Positions 17,901-26,030 are shown, numbered from the stretch's first letter. The stretch: 64,000 bases of DNA from Streptomyces collinus (GCF_031348265.1 NZ_CP133771.1:2728001-2792000); one strand, 5' to 3'. The notes: generated by a model not told the origin, from the sequence alone. Program-made: numbers and translations.

Positions 17901-19116
17901 CGGCGAACTGGTCCTGGCCCCCGCGGGCGGGCTGTCCGCCCGCGCCTCCGAGGTGCACATCAGCTCCCCGGACGGCGCGGCCATCGCCGGCGTCGACGAG
18001 AACGGCTGGGTCCGCTTCCCGCCGATCACCACGGACCGGCTCGACATCACGATCACCGAGACGGCCGAGCTGACCCTGCACAACCCGGTCGCCGACGAGG
18101 ACCTGCGCCTCCCGGTGGGCCTCACGGAGGCCTACCTGCCCTCCCTAGACCAGTACCGCACCCCGCAGCCGGACGGCACCCGGAAGTTCTCCCTGCCGTG
18201 CGGCAAGGGCCCGGACGTGGCGCTGGACGGCGAGCTGTACCAGACGAGCGCGAGGGGCACCGTGCGGGATCTGGTGGAGCGCCGGGGCGTGGAGGTGACC
18301 CTCTGCCAGGACGGCCGGGGCGACGCCGAGGTGCGGCTCCCCGCCGGAGAGCACCGGCTGGAGGGCGGAGACGCCGGCCCGCTCGCGCTCACGGACGTGA
18401 CGCTGACCCGCGGCACGGTCCCCGAGACCGCGGCAGCCGGGCGTGACCTGCGGATCCGGGACTGGCTGGGCGACCGGCGCGCGGTCACGGTCGGCTCGGG
18501 CGCCGCCTCGTACCTCACGACGTACGAGAACTTCAACGACGGCTGGAAGGCCACCCTGGACGGCAAGGAGCTGACCCCGGTGCGGCTGGACGGCTGGCAG
18601 CAGGGCTGGCGCGTTCCGGCCGGGGCGGGCGGCGACGTCAAGCTGTCCTACGAGCCGGCCACGACGTACGACGCGGCCCTGATCGGCAGCGGCGCCGGCA
18701 TCGCGGTTCTGCTGGGCCTGGCACTGTGGCGGCGCCGCGCCCCCAGCCCCGACGCGCCCCAGCCGGCCCCGCCGCTGCCCGGCCTGTGGCTCGGCACGGT
18801 GGCGCTGACGCTGGTCGGTGTCGTGATCGCGGGCTGGTTCGCCCTGCTGGTGCCGGCGCTGGCGCTGCTCGCCGCCCGGCGGCACACCCTGCTGGTGCCC
18901 ATCGCCTTCGCCGCCCTGGCCGCAGCCGGGATCGTCGCGGCCTCCGGGGCCGGGGAGCCGGTGGGCGCGGGCGAGGGGGCGTTCGGGCATCTGGCCCAAC
19001 TGCTGGCGCTGATCGGCCTGTTCGCGGCCCTGGTGAGCCTGCGCGAGCGACCGGCCCCGGAGGCTCCGACCCAACGGCTGCCGAGGACGGAGACGGGGGA
19101 GGGCAAACCCGCATGA
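14944..19116 (+). CDS. AftD-like alpha-(1->3)-arabinofuranosyltransferase (DUF3367), 1,390 residues
   Basis: This GT-C membrane enzyme has a first hydrophobic segment at residues 31-47, then FDTKLGVTVDPGQFLADL with the acidic residues expected of a GT-C active-site loop. About ten further membrane spans reach residue ~440, a large extracytoplasmic region extends to ~1240, and the C-terminus is again hydrophobic. Two discoidin/CBM-like blocks are visible (NAFDGNPGTAWAEGAPD near 745; NLTDGDLTTAWIAGDRP near 960). Length and layout match mycobacterial AftD (~1,400 residues), which transfers arabinofuranose from a polyprenyl-phosphate donor. Streptomyces lacks mycolyl-arabinogalactan, so the acceptor here must be another polymer or glycoprotein glycan. 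The start overlaps the preceding gene (ATGA). Confidence 0.88.
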   Translation: MTTTVQAPPPAAVPTSATTAGPPDGPRSRRWLLGFWAVVFVLFLVVQPGRQTFDTKLGVTVDPGQFLADLGQLWHDRAGFGGIQDQYVGYLWPMLPFYWLCDLVRLPVWLAERLWLSLIVSVAFWGALRLAERLRVGSGTSRLLGAVAYALWPVFTTVIGSTSAAALPGAFLPWALLPLTNERYAARVAALRSALLVPFMGGVNASATLASLLPVGLYLLSRPPGPRQRKLIAWWAPAVIVVTAWWWVPLLLLGVYGENFLPYIETSQTTTDTMAATEALRGAGNWVAYLHLGEAWLPAGWAVASSVIVILCSALAAGLGLAGLARRDMPERRWLVLTVLVAAAVLLAGYGGAFGAPFHGVVQGWLDGWLSPFRNIYKFQTGVALALVLGLAHLVGVASEPRGARQVRGRRFAPLIAAVLILPGLLWPYLNGSILNPGSFQKLPTYWQATADWLEKYSPDSRALVVPATAHGVYSWGSPIDQPLDVLAESRWAQRDYVPFGTPGNRRAMDAVEQALLSGSHVPGLADYLSRAGLYYVVVRNDLDPDQIGHVPTATVKRTLEQSGYERVTGLGPVMTGGRIAQDAPLQVEGLYPRQRAVEIYRPTGEDVVRPGQAGLAPVADTAVVSGGPEALLPLAERLRGRASVLTGDNHPGLGTPAVQVVGDGLRRADTRFGLVNAGTSYTYTRDERNAPDAQQDPGEKPRQILPAEGVDHQTVAELRGARSVSASSYGNWLFHLPQYDPVNAFDGNPGTAWAEGAPDTPDGQWLRIGFTGPYDMPSSFKVTPLPQESVRAAATKVRVETEKGEKTSFLQPNGKTQRIKAPEGATGWMKLTIVDSVERRSGLTGAGFSEVDLPDVQVTRLLRLPADAENATSAATVVSLHRASDPTGLSATGTEAGLHRRFTTPAAGTYEVKASAVPVPGEEFDELLYEVAPEQQARIVATADSTARLGAGLTARNLTDGDLTTAWIAGDRPTIHLRWEGKQPVGELVLAPAGGLSARASEVHISSPDGAAIAGVDENGWVRFPPITTDRLDITITETAELTLHNPVADEDLRLPVGLTEAYLPSLDQYRTPQPDGTRKFSLPCGKGPDVALDGELYQTSARGTVRDLVERRGVEVTLCQDGRGDAEVRLPAGEHRLEGGDAGPLALTDVTLTRGTVPETAAAGRDLRIRDWLGDRRAVTVGSGAASYLTTYENFNDGWKATLDGKELTPVRLDGWQQGWRVPAGAGGDVKLSYEPATTYDAALIGSGAGIAVLLGLALWRRRAPSPDAPQPAPPLPGLWLGTVALTLVGVVIAGWFALLVPALALLAARRHTLLVPIAFAALAAAGIVAASGAGEPVGAGEGAFGHLAQLLALIGLFAALVSLRERPAPEAPTQRLPRTETGEGKPA

Positions 19117-20360
19117 CGGCACCGGTACGCATTCCGTTCCCGGTGGTGGACGAGGTCTCCCGGCACTGCCTCCAGGAGGAGGAGCCTGAGACGGTCCACA
19201 TCGAGGTCCACCTCCCGGGCCCCCTCGACCGGGCGCGGCTGCGCAAGGCCTTCCTGGAGGCCCTGCACCGGCATCCGCGGATCCTGATGCGGGAGGCGCG
19301 GGGGCCGTGGTACCGGCGGCAGTACGAGTGGGAGCTGACGCCGGAGCCGGACGTGGAGGTGGTGACCTTCGCCCCGCCGGGCCCACGAGCCCTGCTGGAC
19401 GCCCGGACCCGGGCCCTCGCGGCAGCCCCGCCGCTGTCTGCGTCCCCGCCGATACGGCTGGAAGTGGTGGACTCGGTCCTGCTGCTCACCATCAACCACA
19501 CCGCCCTGGACGGCCCGGCCTGCCTGCGCGTCCTGGCCACGGCCGCCGAGCTGTACGGCGGCCGGGACAACGCCCCGGCGGCGCCCCCGACCCGTCCCGC
19601 CGAACCCCGGCAGGAACCCCCCGACACCCCGGCCGGCTGGTCGCCCCCGGCGCGGGTGGCGCACGGCACCCCCGACCCCTCCCCGGGCAACGGCATGCTC
19701 GTCGCCGAGCTGCCCCTCCCGCACCGCCCCAAGGGGTCCCCGTACACCGTCAACGACCAGCTCATGGTCACCACGGCCCTCACCATCGCCCACTGGAACC
19801 GGGAGCACGGCGCCCGCCCCCGCCCCCTGCGCATCACGATGCCCGTGGACGACCGCCCCCGCGACACCACCATGCCCATCGGCAACGGCACCCGCCTGGT
19901 GGAGGTCCCGTACGCGCCAGGGGAACTCGACGTCACCGACATGCCGGCCCTGCTGCGCCGCACCGCGGAGCGGACCCGCGCCCTGAAATCCCTCCCACGC
20001 CCCCAACTCGGCCACGGGGCGGCCCTCCTGACCTCCCCCTGGGCACCCGTCACCGCCCGCGCGGCCCTCACCCGCACCCTGCGCCGGGCCGCCGCGCCCT
20101 GGACGTCGACGACCCTGCTCAGCAACATCGGCCGCATCCCCTACCCCCTGGACTTCGGCGACGAGGCGGGCCGCGCACACGCGGTCTGGTTCTCCGCGCC
20201 CGCCCGCATGCCGCGCGGCCTCACCGTGACCACCGCCTCCACGGCCGGCCGCCTCCATCTGGCCCTGCGCTGGTCGAAGGCCCTGCTCAGCCACGGCGAC
20301 GGCGCCCACCTCCGCGACCTGTTCGAGCACTACCTGCACACCACGGAGGTGACCCCGTGA
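19113..20360 (+). CDS. Condensation-domain-like (PapA/BAHD-type) acyltransferase
   Basis: This 415-residue protein has the acyltransferase core LLTINHTALDGPACLRV at residues 123-139. The HxxxDG motif is H129-D133-G134; the first His of the NRPS HHxxxDG signature is Asn128. The second half holds TVNDQLMVTTALTIAHWN and a floor-loop-like DFGDEAGRAHAVWF. Stand-alone proteins of this kind (PapA-like) esterify a hydroxyl with an acyl group. It starts inside the stop of the AftD-like gene (ATGA), so it is in the glycan operon. It probably acylates the glycan or a glycolipid. No carrier-protein gene is present, so the acyl donor is likely a CoA ester. Confidence 0.75.
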   Translation: MTAPVRIPFPVVDEVSRHCLQEEEPETVHIEVHLPGPLDRARLRKAFLEALHRHPRILMREARGPWYRRQYEWELTPEPDVEVVTFAPPGPRALLDARTRALAAAPPLSASPPIRLEVVDSVLLLTINHTALDGPACLRVLATAAELYGGRDNAPAAPPTRPAEPRQEPPDTPAGWSPPARVAHGTPDPSPGNGMLVAELPLPHRPKGSPYTVNDQLMVTTALTIAHWNREHGARPRPLRITMPVDDRPRDTTMPIGNGTRLVEVPYAPGELDVTDMPALLRRTAERTRALKSLPRPQLGHGAALLTSPWAPVTARAALTRTLRRAAAPWTSTTLLSNIGRIPYPLDFGDEAGRAHAVWFSAPARMPRGLTVTTASTAGRLHLALRWSKALLSHGDGAHLRDLFEHYLHTTEVTP

Positions 20361-21103
20361 CGACGCCGACCACCACCGGACCCCCGCCCCGCGACCTGCG
20401 CGACTTCTACGAGAACCCCGCCGTCCCGGTCGCCTCCGGCACCCCGCGCAGCCTCCGCCAGGCCCGCATGCTGGCCCGCGCCCTGAACGGCCCGGCGACC
20501 GCGGGACCGCAGACGATCCTCGACATCGGCTGCGGGGACGGCACCGCCGCCGCCACCGCCGCCCCGCTCCTGCCCGGCCACCGCGTCATCGGCGTCGACT
20601 GGTCCCAGGACGCCCTGCGCCGCGCCCGCACCCGCATCCCGTACGCGGTGCGCGGCGAACTCACCGGCGGCGGGCTGCCGTTCGCCTCCGGGTCGGCCGA
20701 CGCCGTGCTGTTCAGCGAGGTCGTCGAGCACCTCGTCGACCCCGACGCGGCCCTCGACGAGATCCGGCGGATCCTGCGTCCCGGCGGCCATCTGATGCTG
20801 TCCACGCCGAATCTGGCCGCCTGGTACAACCGCGGCCTGCTGCTGGCCGGTGTGCAGCCGGTGTTCTCGGAGGTCAGCCTGCGCGGCATCCACGGCCGCC
20901 CGGGCAAGGAGGTCGTGGGACATCTGCGCCTCTACACCGCCCGCGCGCTCAAGGAGTTCGTCGCCGCGTCCGGCTTCACGGTCGAACGGCTGGAAGGGGC
21001 TCCCTTCCACGGCGTGCCGCGCCCGCTGCGCCCGCTGGACCGGCTGGCCTGCGCCCGGCCGCAGCTCGCGTCGATCCTGCTGCTGCACGCCAGGAGGACG
21101 TAG
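20357..21103 (+). CDS. Class I SAM-dependent methyltransferase
   Basis: The GTG at 20357 overlaps the acyltransferase stop by 4 bp. The 248-residue protein has ILDIGCGDGTAAATAA (motif I, near residue 54), GVDWSQDALRRAR with the ribose-binding Asp, ADAVLFSEVVEHLVDPDAAL and LRPGGHLMLSTPN, a canonical Methyltransf_11/UbiE-like order. It is distinct from the methyltransferase at 14.2 kb; both share only family motifs. It lies 3 bases before the transporter gene. Likely role: methylation of a sugar or lipid intermediate of the glycan pathway. Confidence 0.86.
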   Translation: MTTPTTTGPPPRDLRDFYENPAVPVASGTPRSLRQARMLARALNGPATAGPQTILDIGCGDGTAAATAAPLLPGHRVIGVDWSQDALRRARTRIPYAVRGELTGGGLPFASGSADAVLFSEVVEHLVDPDAALDEIRRILRPGGHLMLSTPNLAAWYNRGLLLAGVQPVFSEVSLRGIHGRPGKEVVGHLRLYTARALKEFVAASGFTVERLEGAPFHGVPRPLRPLDRLACARPQLASILLLHARRT

Positions 21104-21106
21104 CCC

Positions 21107-22024
21107 ATGTGGTGGGGAGTGGCCGCGGCCCTGCTGGCGAACACCCTGTACAGCCTGGGCTTCGTGCTGGAGAAACGGGCGCTCACCTCTCTCCCGGAGG
21201 TGAGCATCCGGCAACCGGCCCGGCTGCTGCGCCTCGTCATCGGCAGCCCGCTGTGGATCGGCGGATCCCTCGCCCTGGCCTCGGGTTTCGCCGCGCAGCT
21301 CGTCGTCTACCGCACCCTGCCCATCGCCGCCGCCCAGGGCATCTTCGTCTCCGGCCTGGTGCTGCTGGTGCTGCTGTCGGCGCGGCTGCTCGGGGAGGAG
21401 ACGTCCGGCCGGGAGCGGTACGCGCTGGGCGCGATCCTGCTGGCGCTGCTGATGGTGGTGCTGTCCCTGCGGGAGGGGTCGGACACCGTCAGCCAGGACG
21501 CGCCCTACCAGCTGATCCTGCTGGTGTGCGTGCCGTCGCTGGCGGCCGGGGTGTGGCTGTACGCCTCGGCCGAGCGGCGCACCCGCAACCGGCACCGGAG
21601 GCCGACGACCGGCGTCGAGTACGGCGTGGCCGTGGGCCTGCTCTACGGGGTCAGCTCACTGGCCATCAAGGGCGTCTCCAGCCGGCTGACGACCCACGGC
21701 ATCGGCGGCGCCCTGCTGGACCTGCTGAGTTCCCCCTATCCGTATCTGCTGCTGTTCACCGGTGTGTTCGGCCTGGTGATGTCCCAGGCGGCGCTGCAAC
21801 GCTGCCGGGCCTCGCTGATCGTGCCGGTGTGCACGACCGTGACGTCCCTGTTCACGGCGGTGCTCGGCACGCTGTCGTTCGGCGAGGCCCTGCCGGACGA
21901 GCCGCTGCGGCTCGCGCTGCGGGTGGCGGGCACGGCCCTGGCGGTCGCCGTCCTGCTGACCATGCCGAAGCACGACTCCGCTCCCCAACCCTCCCCACCC
22001 GCCAAGGAGCTGGCATCCCCATGA
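21107..22024 (+). CDS. EamA/DMT-superfamily 10-TM transporter
   Basis: This 305-residue membrane protein has nine or ten hydrophobic helices in two related halves (WWGVAAALLANTLYSLGFVL at the start; VAVGLLYGVSSLAIKGVSS opening the second half), the drug/metabolite transporter duplication. It ends with a basic, Pro-rich tail. It starts 3 bases after the methyltransferase and overlaps the UPF0434 gene by 4 bp. In glycan operons such DMT proteins can flip polyprenyl-phosphate sugars, which would suit an AftD-like enzyme needing a donor outside the membrane. That role is inference. Confidence 0.8.
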   Translation: MWWGVAAALLANTLYSLGFVLEKRALTSLPEVSIRQPARLLRLVIGSPLWIGGSLALASGFAAQLVVYRTLPIAAAQGIFVSGLVLLVLLSARLLGEETSGRERYALGAILLALLMVVLSLREGSDTVSQDAPYQLILLVCVPSLAAGVWLYASAERRTRNRHRRPTTGVEYGVAVGLLYGVSSLAIKGVSSRLTTHGIGGALLDLLSSPYPYLLLFTGVFGLVMSQAALQRCRASLIVPVCTTVTSLFTAVLGTLSFGEALPDEPLRLALRVAGTALAVAVLLTMPKHDSAPQPSPPAKELASP

Positions 22025-22242
22025 AGCCCGACGACCCGCTGCTGAAGATCCTGGCGTGCCCGCTCGACAAGGGTCCGCTCCATCTGCTGGCCGAGGAGGC
22101 CGGGCAGGAGGAGGCGCTGTACAACCCGCGTCTGCACCGCCGTTACCCGATCACCGACGGCATTCCGCAGCTGCTGCCGTCCTCGGGGGAGCAGGTGCCG
22201 GACGACGAGCACGAGGAACTTCTGAAGAGGATGGCGCCGTGA
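22021..22242 (+). CDS. UPF0434/Trm112-family small protein
   Basis: This 73-residue protein begins LLKILACPLDKGPLHL and ends RRYPITDGIPQLLP, the two hallmarks of the Trm112/UPF0434 fold. It keeps one Cys of the zinc knuckle, as many bacterial members do. Trm112 proteins bind and activate SAM methyltransferases in eukaryotes and archaea. Here it is coupled by 4-bp overlaps on both sides, with an FkbM methyltransferase directly downstream and two class I methyltransferases upstream, which makes an activator or scaffold role plausible but unproven. Confidence 0.82.
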   Translation: MKPDDPLLKILACPLDKGPLHLLAEEAGQEEALYNPRLHRRYPITDGIPQLLPSSGEQVPDDEHEELLKRMAP

Positions 22243-23066
22243 CCAGCCTGGCGGCCCGTGTCGCCCCTCTGCTGCCCACCCGGCTGGTGGCCGCGGCGGC
22301 CCGGGCGCTCTACCCCCGGTTCGAACCGGAGCTGGCCCGGCTCGCCGAGCTGTGCCCGCCGGGCTGCCGTACGGCGGTGGACGTCGGCGGCTGGTACGGG
22401 CCCTGGACACACCGCCTGTCCGGCCTCGCCGAGCAGGTCGTGACGGTCGAGCCCGTGCCCCATCTGGCCCGGCTGCTGACCGCCGCCGCCCCGCCGAACG
22501 TCCGCGTGGTCCGGGCGGCCGCCTCGGACCGGCCGGGCATCGCCCGCCTCTGGCTGCCCTCGGACGACTCGGGCGACCGGGGCGTGTCCTCACTGGTCCG
22601 CCGCGACATCCACGGCCGTGCGCTGGACGTCCCCTGCGTCACGCTGGACGAACTGGGCCTGCGCGACGTCGGCTTCATCAAGATCGACGTGGACGGCAAC
22701 GAGCCGGCGGTGCTGCGCGGCGCGACGGGCCTGCTGGCCCGCGACCGGCCGGCCCTGTTCGTGGAGCTGGAGTCCCGCATTCAGCCGATCGCGCCGGTGG
22801 TGACCTATCTGTCCCTGCTGGGCTACGACGGCTGGGTGCTGCCCGGCGACACCTGGGTGCCGCTGGCGAAGTTCCCGCTGGAGGACCACCAGGCCCGCGC
22901 GTCCTACGTCGTCTCCCACGGCCTGCTCCGCCGTGTCCTGCCCTCCCCGTTCCTGCGGGGCCCGCGCTACGTCAACTCCGTCCTGTTCCTCCCCGACGGC
23001 CGCCGCCCGGGCAGGACCCCGGTGGGCGACCATGGGTCCCATGCCCTCCGGAAAGCACCCCGCTAG
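22239..23066 (+). CDS. FkbM-family methyltransferase
   Basis: The GTG at 22239 overlaps the UPF0434 stop (GTGA). The 275-residue product has AVDVGGWYGPWTHRLSG near residue 44 (SAM motif I) and VVTVEPVPHLARLL (acidic loop). It also has the FkbM signature block VTLDELGLRDVGFIKIDVDGNEP followed by VLRGATGLLARDRPALFVELE. FkbM enzymes O-methylate sugars and polyketides; in this setting a sugar hydroxyl of the surface glycan is likely. It is the last gene of the overlapping chain; a hypothetical gene starts inside its end. Confidence 0.88.
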   Translation: MTSLAARVAPLLPTRLVAAAARALYPRFEPELARLAELCPPGCRTAVDVGGWYGPWTHRLSGLAEQVVTVEPVPHLARLLTAAAPPNVRVVRAAASDRPGIARLWLPSDDSGDRGVSSLVRRDIHGRALDVPCVTLDELGLRDVGFIKIDVDGNEPAVLRGATGLLARDRPALFVELESRIQPIAPVVTYLSLLGYDGWVLPGDTWVPLAKFPLEDHQARASYVVSHGLLRRVLPSPFLRGPRYVNSVLFLPDGRRPGRTPVGDHGSHALRKAPR

Positions 23067-23640
23067 CCCCTTCACCCCGCTCGACTTCCAGCTGGTGCTG
23101 CTGCGCCGCATGGCCGACCACAACCCCGGGCTCGTGGAGGACGCCCGCCATGAGCTGGGGGTGTCGATCGCCGACATGCGCGAGGCGAACCGGCGGTGGC
23201 AGGCGATGGTCCGCTCCCCGCGCTCCCGGGCGCCGCTGTCCCGCTACCGCCAGGTCCTGGGCGCCCCCGAGTCCCGCACGCCCCGCCGGATCGGCGATCT
23301 CGACTGCGAGGCCTGGCTGTGGCCGGTGCCGCTGTGGCCCTCCCTGCGCTTCGAGGTGCTGACCACCCCGAAGGGCGCGGTGTGGAACGAGTGGCTGGTG
23401 CGCGCCCCCGGGGCCTCGGGCCCGGAGCTGCGCGCGCTCGACGATCTCACCCCCTGGTCCTGCACCGTCGACGAGGCGGCCCGGGCCTTCGCCCCGGCGC
23501 GTCCCCTGGAGGGCACGGCTCCGACGCGCTGGGGTCTGGCGTTCACCGCGCCGGACGCGCAGGGGGTGCGGCGGGAGGCGGTCGCGGAGTTCACCTGGGG
23601 GCTGGTGCAGCGGGTGGCCGTCACCGGCGCCCAGGGCTGA
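23032..23640 (+). CDS. Conserved hypothetical protein of the glycan locus
   Basis: This 202-residue soluble protein starts at an ATG at 23032 (or 23041), 26-35 bases inside the FkbM gene, so it is coupled to it. It opens FTPLDFQLVLLRRMADHNPG and contains Trp-rich segments (EAWLWPVPLWPSLRFEV; GAVWNEWLVRAPG). I see no membrane span, catalytic motif or Cys cluster and do not recognise a family. It ends convergently with, and 20 bp into, the MFS gene on the other strand. A helix-rich head and beta-rich tail are suggested by composition. Confidence 0.55.
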   Translation: MGPMPSGKHPASPFTPLDFQLVLLRRMADHNPGLVEDARHELGVSIADMREANRRWQAMVRSPRSRAPLSRYRQVLGAPESRTPRRIGDLDCEAWLWPVPLWPSLRFEVLTTPKGAVWNEWLVRAPGASGPELRALDDLTPWSCTVDEAARAFAPARPLEGTAPTRWGLAFTAPDAQGVRREAVAEFTWGLVQRVAVTGAQG

Positions 23641-25015
23641 GCTGCGTGAGTCCTGGAGGACGGCGGGTCTTCGCCGGTACGCACCACCAGGCGAGGACCG
23701 CCGCGCCCAGGTAGGCGAGGGCTCCGATGCCCATGCTGGTCCGGATCCCGGTGCCGTAGTTCGCGGCGGAGGCGAGCAGGCTGCCGCCGACGGCGACGCC
23801 GGTGGCGCTGCCGACCTGGCGGGTGGTGTTGAACAGGGCGGAGGCGGCCCCCGAATAGGCCGGGGGCGCGGCGCCCATCACGGTGGCGGTGGAGCCGGTG
23901 AGGGCGAAGGACGTGCCGAAACCGGCGGCCATCATCGGGAGCACCAGGAGCCCGTAGGCGGGGTCGGGGCCCGCCGCGGCCCAGCCGGCCAGACCCAGCG
24001 CGGCCAGGAGCATGCCCGAGACCACCAGCGGGCGGTCGCCGGTCCGGCGGGACAGCCGGCCGGACAGGACCGAGGCGAACATCGTCATCGCCACCGCCGG
24101 GAACAGCGCGAGGCCGGTGCCGAGGGCGCTGTAGCCGCGCTGGTGCTGGAACTCCAGGCTGGCGGTGAACACCATGCCGTAGAAGCCGAAGTTGAACAGC
24201 AGGCCGATGACGGCTCCGCCGCCCATGGCGCGAGAGTGCAGCAGGCTCAGCGGGAGGGCGGGAGACCGGGCCAGCCGCTCGCGCAGGGCGAAGGCCGCGG
24301 CGGACAGTACGGCCAGGCCCAGACCGGCGAGCACGGCCGGGTCGGACCAGCCGCGCCGTCCGGCCTCGTTGAGCGCCGCGGTCAGCAGGGCGACGGCCGC
24401 GACGACGGCGACCTGCGCCGGCCAGTCCAGGGCCCGGTCGGCGCGCCGGGGCGAGCGGGCCACGTGCCGCAGGGTGAGCGCCAGGCAGACGGCGCCGACG
24501 GGCAGGTTGATGAGGAACACCCAGCGCCAGCCCACCGTGGAGACGAGCAGCCCGCCCAGCAGCGGCCCCGCGGAGGCCGCGATGCCCGCCATCGAACCCC
24601 ACAGCCCGAAGGCCCGTGAGCGTACGTCCGGCTCCGGGTAGGCCTGCTGGAGCAGGGCCAGCGAACCGGGCACGATCAACGCCGCGCCGAGCCCCTCCAC
24701 CAGCCGGGCCACCACCAGGAAGGCGGTGCCGGGCGCGAGCGCGCAGGCCGCCGAGGACACGGTGAACACCGCCACGCCCCAGCAGAAGACCCGCCGGTTG
24801 CCCAGCCGGTCCCCCAGCGCCCCGCCCGTCAGCAGGAACCCGGCGAAGACCAGCGTGTACCCGTCGGTGATCCACTGGATCCCGGTGAGCGAGGCCGACA
24901 GCTCCCGCCCGACCACCGGCACGGCGACGTTGATCACCGTCACGTCCAGGATCACCATGAAGTACCCGGCGCACACCGCGAGCAGCGGTGCCCAGGTCCG
25001 TTGCTCGGGGGGCAT
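23621..25015 (-). CDS. DHA2/EmrB-QacA-type MFS efflux transporter
   Basis: This 464-residue protein of about 14 helices has the drug:H+ antiporter-2 signatures: FMVILDVTVINVAVPVVG (motif D1) in helix 1, GGALGDRLGNRRVFCWG (motif A) after helix 2, and a motif C-like GIAASAGPLLGGLL in helix 5. The ATG at 25015 opens with a short cytosolic head. It is flanked by an ATP-grasp gene 56 bp upstream on the same strand; no regulator is adjacent. Substrate unknown, probably an amphipathic drug or metabolite. Confidence 0.88.
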   Translation of the reverse strand: MPPEQRTWAPLLAVCAGYFMVILDVTVINVAVPVVGRELSASLTGIQWITDGYTLVFAGFLLTGGALGDRLGNRRVFCWGVAVFTVSSAACALAPGTAFLVVARLVEGLGAALIVPGSLALLQQAYPEPDVRSRAFGLWGSMAGIAASAGPLLGGLLVSTVGWRWVFLINLPVGAVCLALTLRHVARSPRRADRALDWPAQVAVVAAVALLTAALNEAGRRGWSDPAVLAGLGLAVLSAAAFALRERLARSPALPLSLLHSRAMGGGAVIGLLFNFGFYGMVFTASLEFQHQRGYSALGTGLALFPAVAMTMFASVLSGRLSRRTGDRPLVVSGMLLAALGLAGWAAAGPDPAYGLLVLPMMAAGFGTSFALTGSTATVMGAAPPAYSGAASALFNTTRQVGSATGVAVGGSLLASAANYGTGIRTSMGIGALAYLGAAVLAWWCVPAKTRRPPGLTQLSPGRR

Positions 25016-25071
25016 GGTGGCATCACTACACCAAAAGCCTCACCCAGGGGCGTATGCCTCGCGCGGCGTGC

Positions 25072-25950
25072 TCAGCCGGCGGCGGCCAGCACCGCCTCCA
25101 CCACCTTCGGCACGGAGTCCGGATGCAGATGGAGGAACAGGTTCGGCTCGATCAGCTCCAGCTCCATCACGCACGGCTCGCCGTCGGGCCCGGTGACCAG
25201 GTCCACGCGCGCGTACAGCAGCTCCGCGTCGCCGGGCACGGCGGCCAGCGCCTTCTCGGCGACGGCCAGTTCGGCGGCGGTCGGCTCCCAGGGGCGGAGG
25301 TCGGGGTGGGCGACCTTGTCGGCGTCGTACGGTGTGCCCGGCGCGAGGACGGCGCCCTTGACGCCGGCGTGCAGCAGGCGTCCGCCGAAGAACTGCAGGG
25401 CCCGCTCGCCGTGGGTGTCGATGCTGCTCAGGTAGGGCTGCACCATGACGGTGAACCCCTCGCGGTGCATGCGCTCGGCCTGCCGGACGGCGGCGTCCCG
25501 CTCCCCGGCCGGGTAGCGGGCGGCGTAGCGGGCACCGGCGCCGGAGGCGGGCTTCACGACGAACTCGCGGTCGGCGGGCAGGTCGAGGGGGTCGCCGGGC
25601 GCGAAGTACCGGGTGGGCACGACGGGCACTCCGGCCTCCGCGAGCTGCCCGAGGTAGCGCTTGTCGGCGTTCCATGTCACGACCCCGAGCGGGTTGGCGA
25701 GCCGTGTCGCCTCGCCGCACCGCTCGGCCCACGCCGTGAACTCCTCGGCGCGCCAGCTGTAGTCCCAGGTGGAGCGGATGAGGGCGAGGTCGAAGCCGGC
25801 CCAGTCCACGTCCGGGTCGTCCCAGGGAACGGCGACGGCGTCGGCCCCGGCCTCCCGCAGCGCCTGCACCAGCACCGGCAGGTCGCGGTCCTTGTGCTCC
25901 TCGCCGCGGGGGTCGTAGGTGACGACGGCGATGCGCGGGGTGCCGGCCAC
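25072..25950 (-). CDS. ATP-grasp domain protein (RimK/glutathione-synthetase-like ligase)
   Basis: This 292-residue protein opens with a Rossmann-like IAVVTYDPRGEEHKDRDLP. The ATP-grasp parts follow: DREFVVKPASGAGARYAARY near residue 130 (ATP-binding Lys and Gly-rich loop), VMVQPYLSSIDTHGERALQFF near 165, and LLYARVDLVTGPDGEPCVMELELIEPNLF, with the Mg-binding Glu/Asn pair, near 255. The GTG at 25950 follows GGAG by 6-7 bases; an in-frame extension to 26025 lacks a start with a good site and runs into the MerR promoter. It should join a carboxylate to an amine or thiol. Substrates unknown. Confidence 0.82.
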   Translation of the reverse strand: MAGTPRIAVVTYDPRGEEHKDRDLPVLVQALREAGADAVAVPWDDPDVDWAGFDLALIRSTWDYSWRAEEFTAWAERCGEATRLANPLGVVTWNADKRYLGQLAEAGVPVVPTRYFAPGDPLDLPADREFVVKPASGAGARYAARYPAGERDAAVRQAERMHREGFTVMVQPYLSSIDTHGERALQFFGGRLLHAGVKGAVLAPGTPYDADKVAHPDLRPWEPTAAELAVAEKALAAVPGDAELLYARVDLVTGPDGEPCVMELELIEPNLFLHLHPDSVPKVVEAVLAAAG

Positions 25951-26030
25951 GGCGACTCCATCCTCGTACGGACGCTCGATTCGATGTCCGTCGCAGGCTA
26001 ACAATCCCCTCCGGAACCGCGACACCCCGT

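Noticed and set aside
14848..18081. 1,077-codon minus-strand frame opposite the AftD-like gene
   Set aside because: Low-complexity RRPHLQ-type composition with no domain; the plus strand encodes a clear membrane enzyme.
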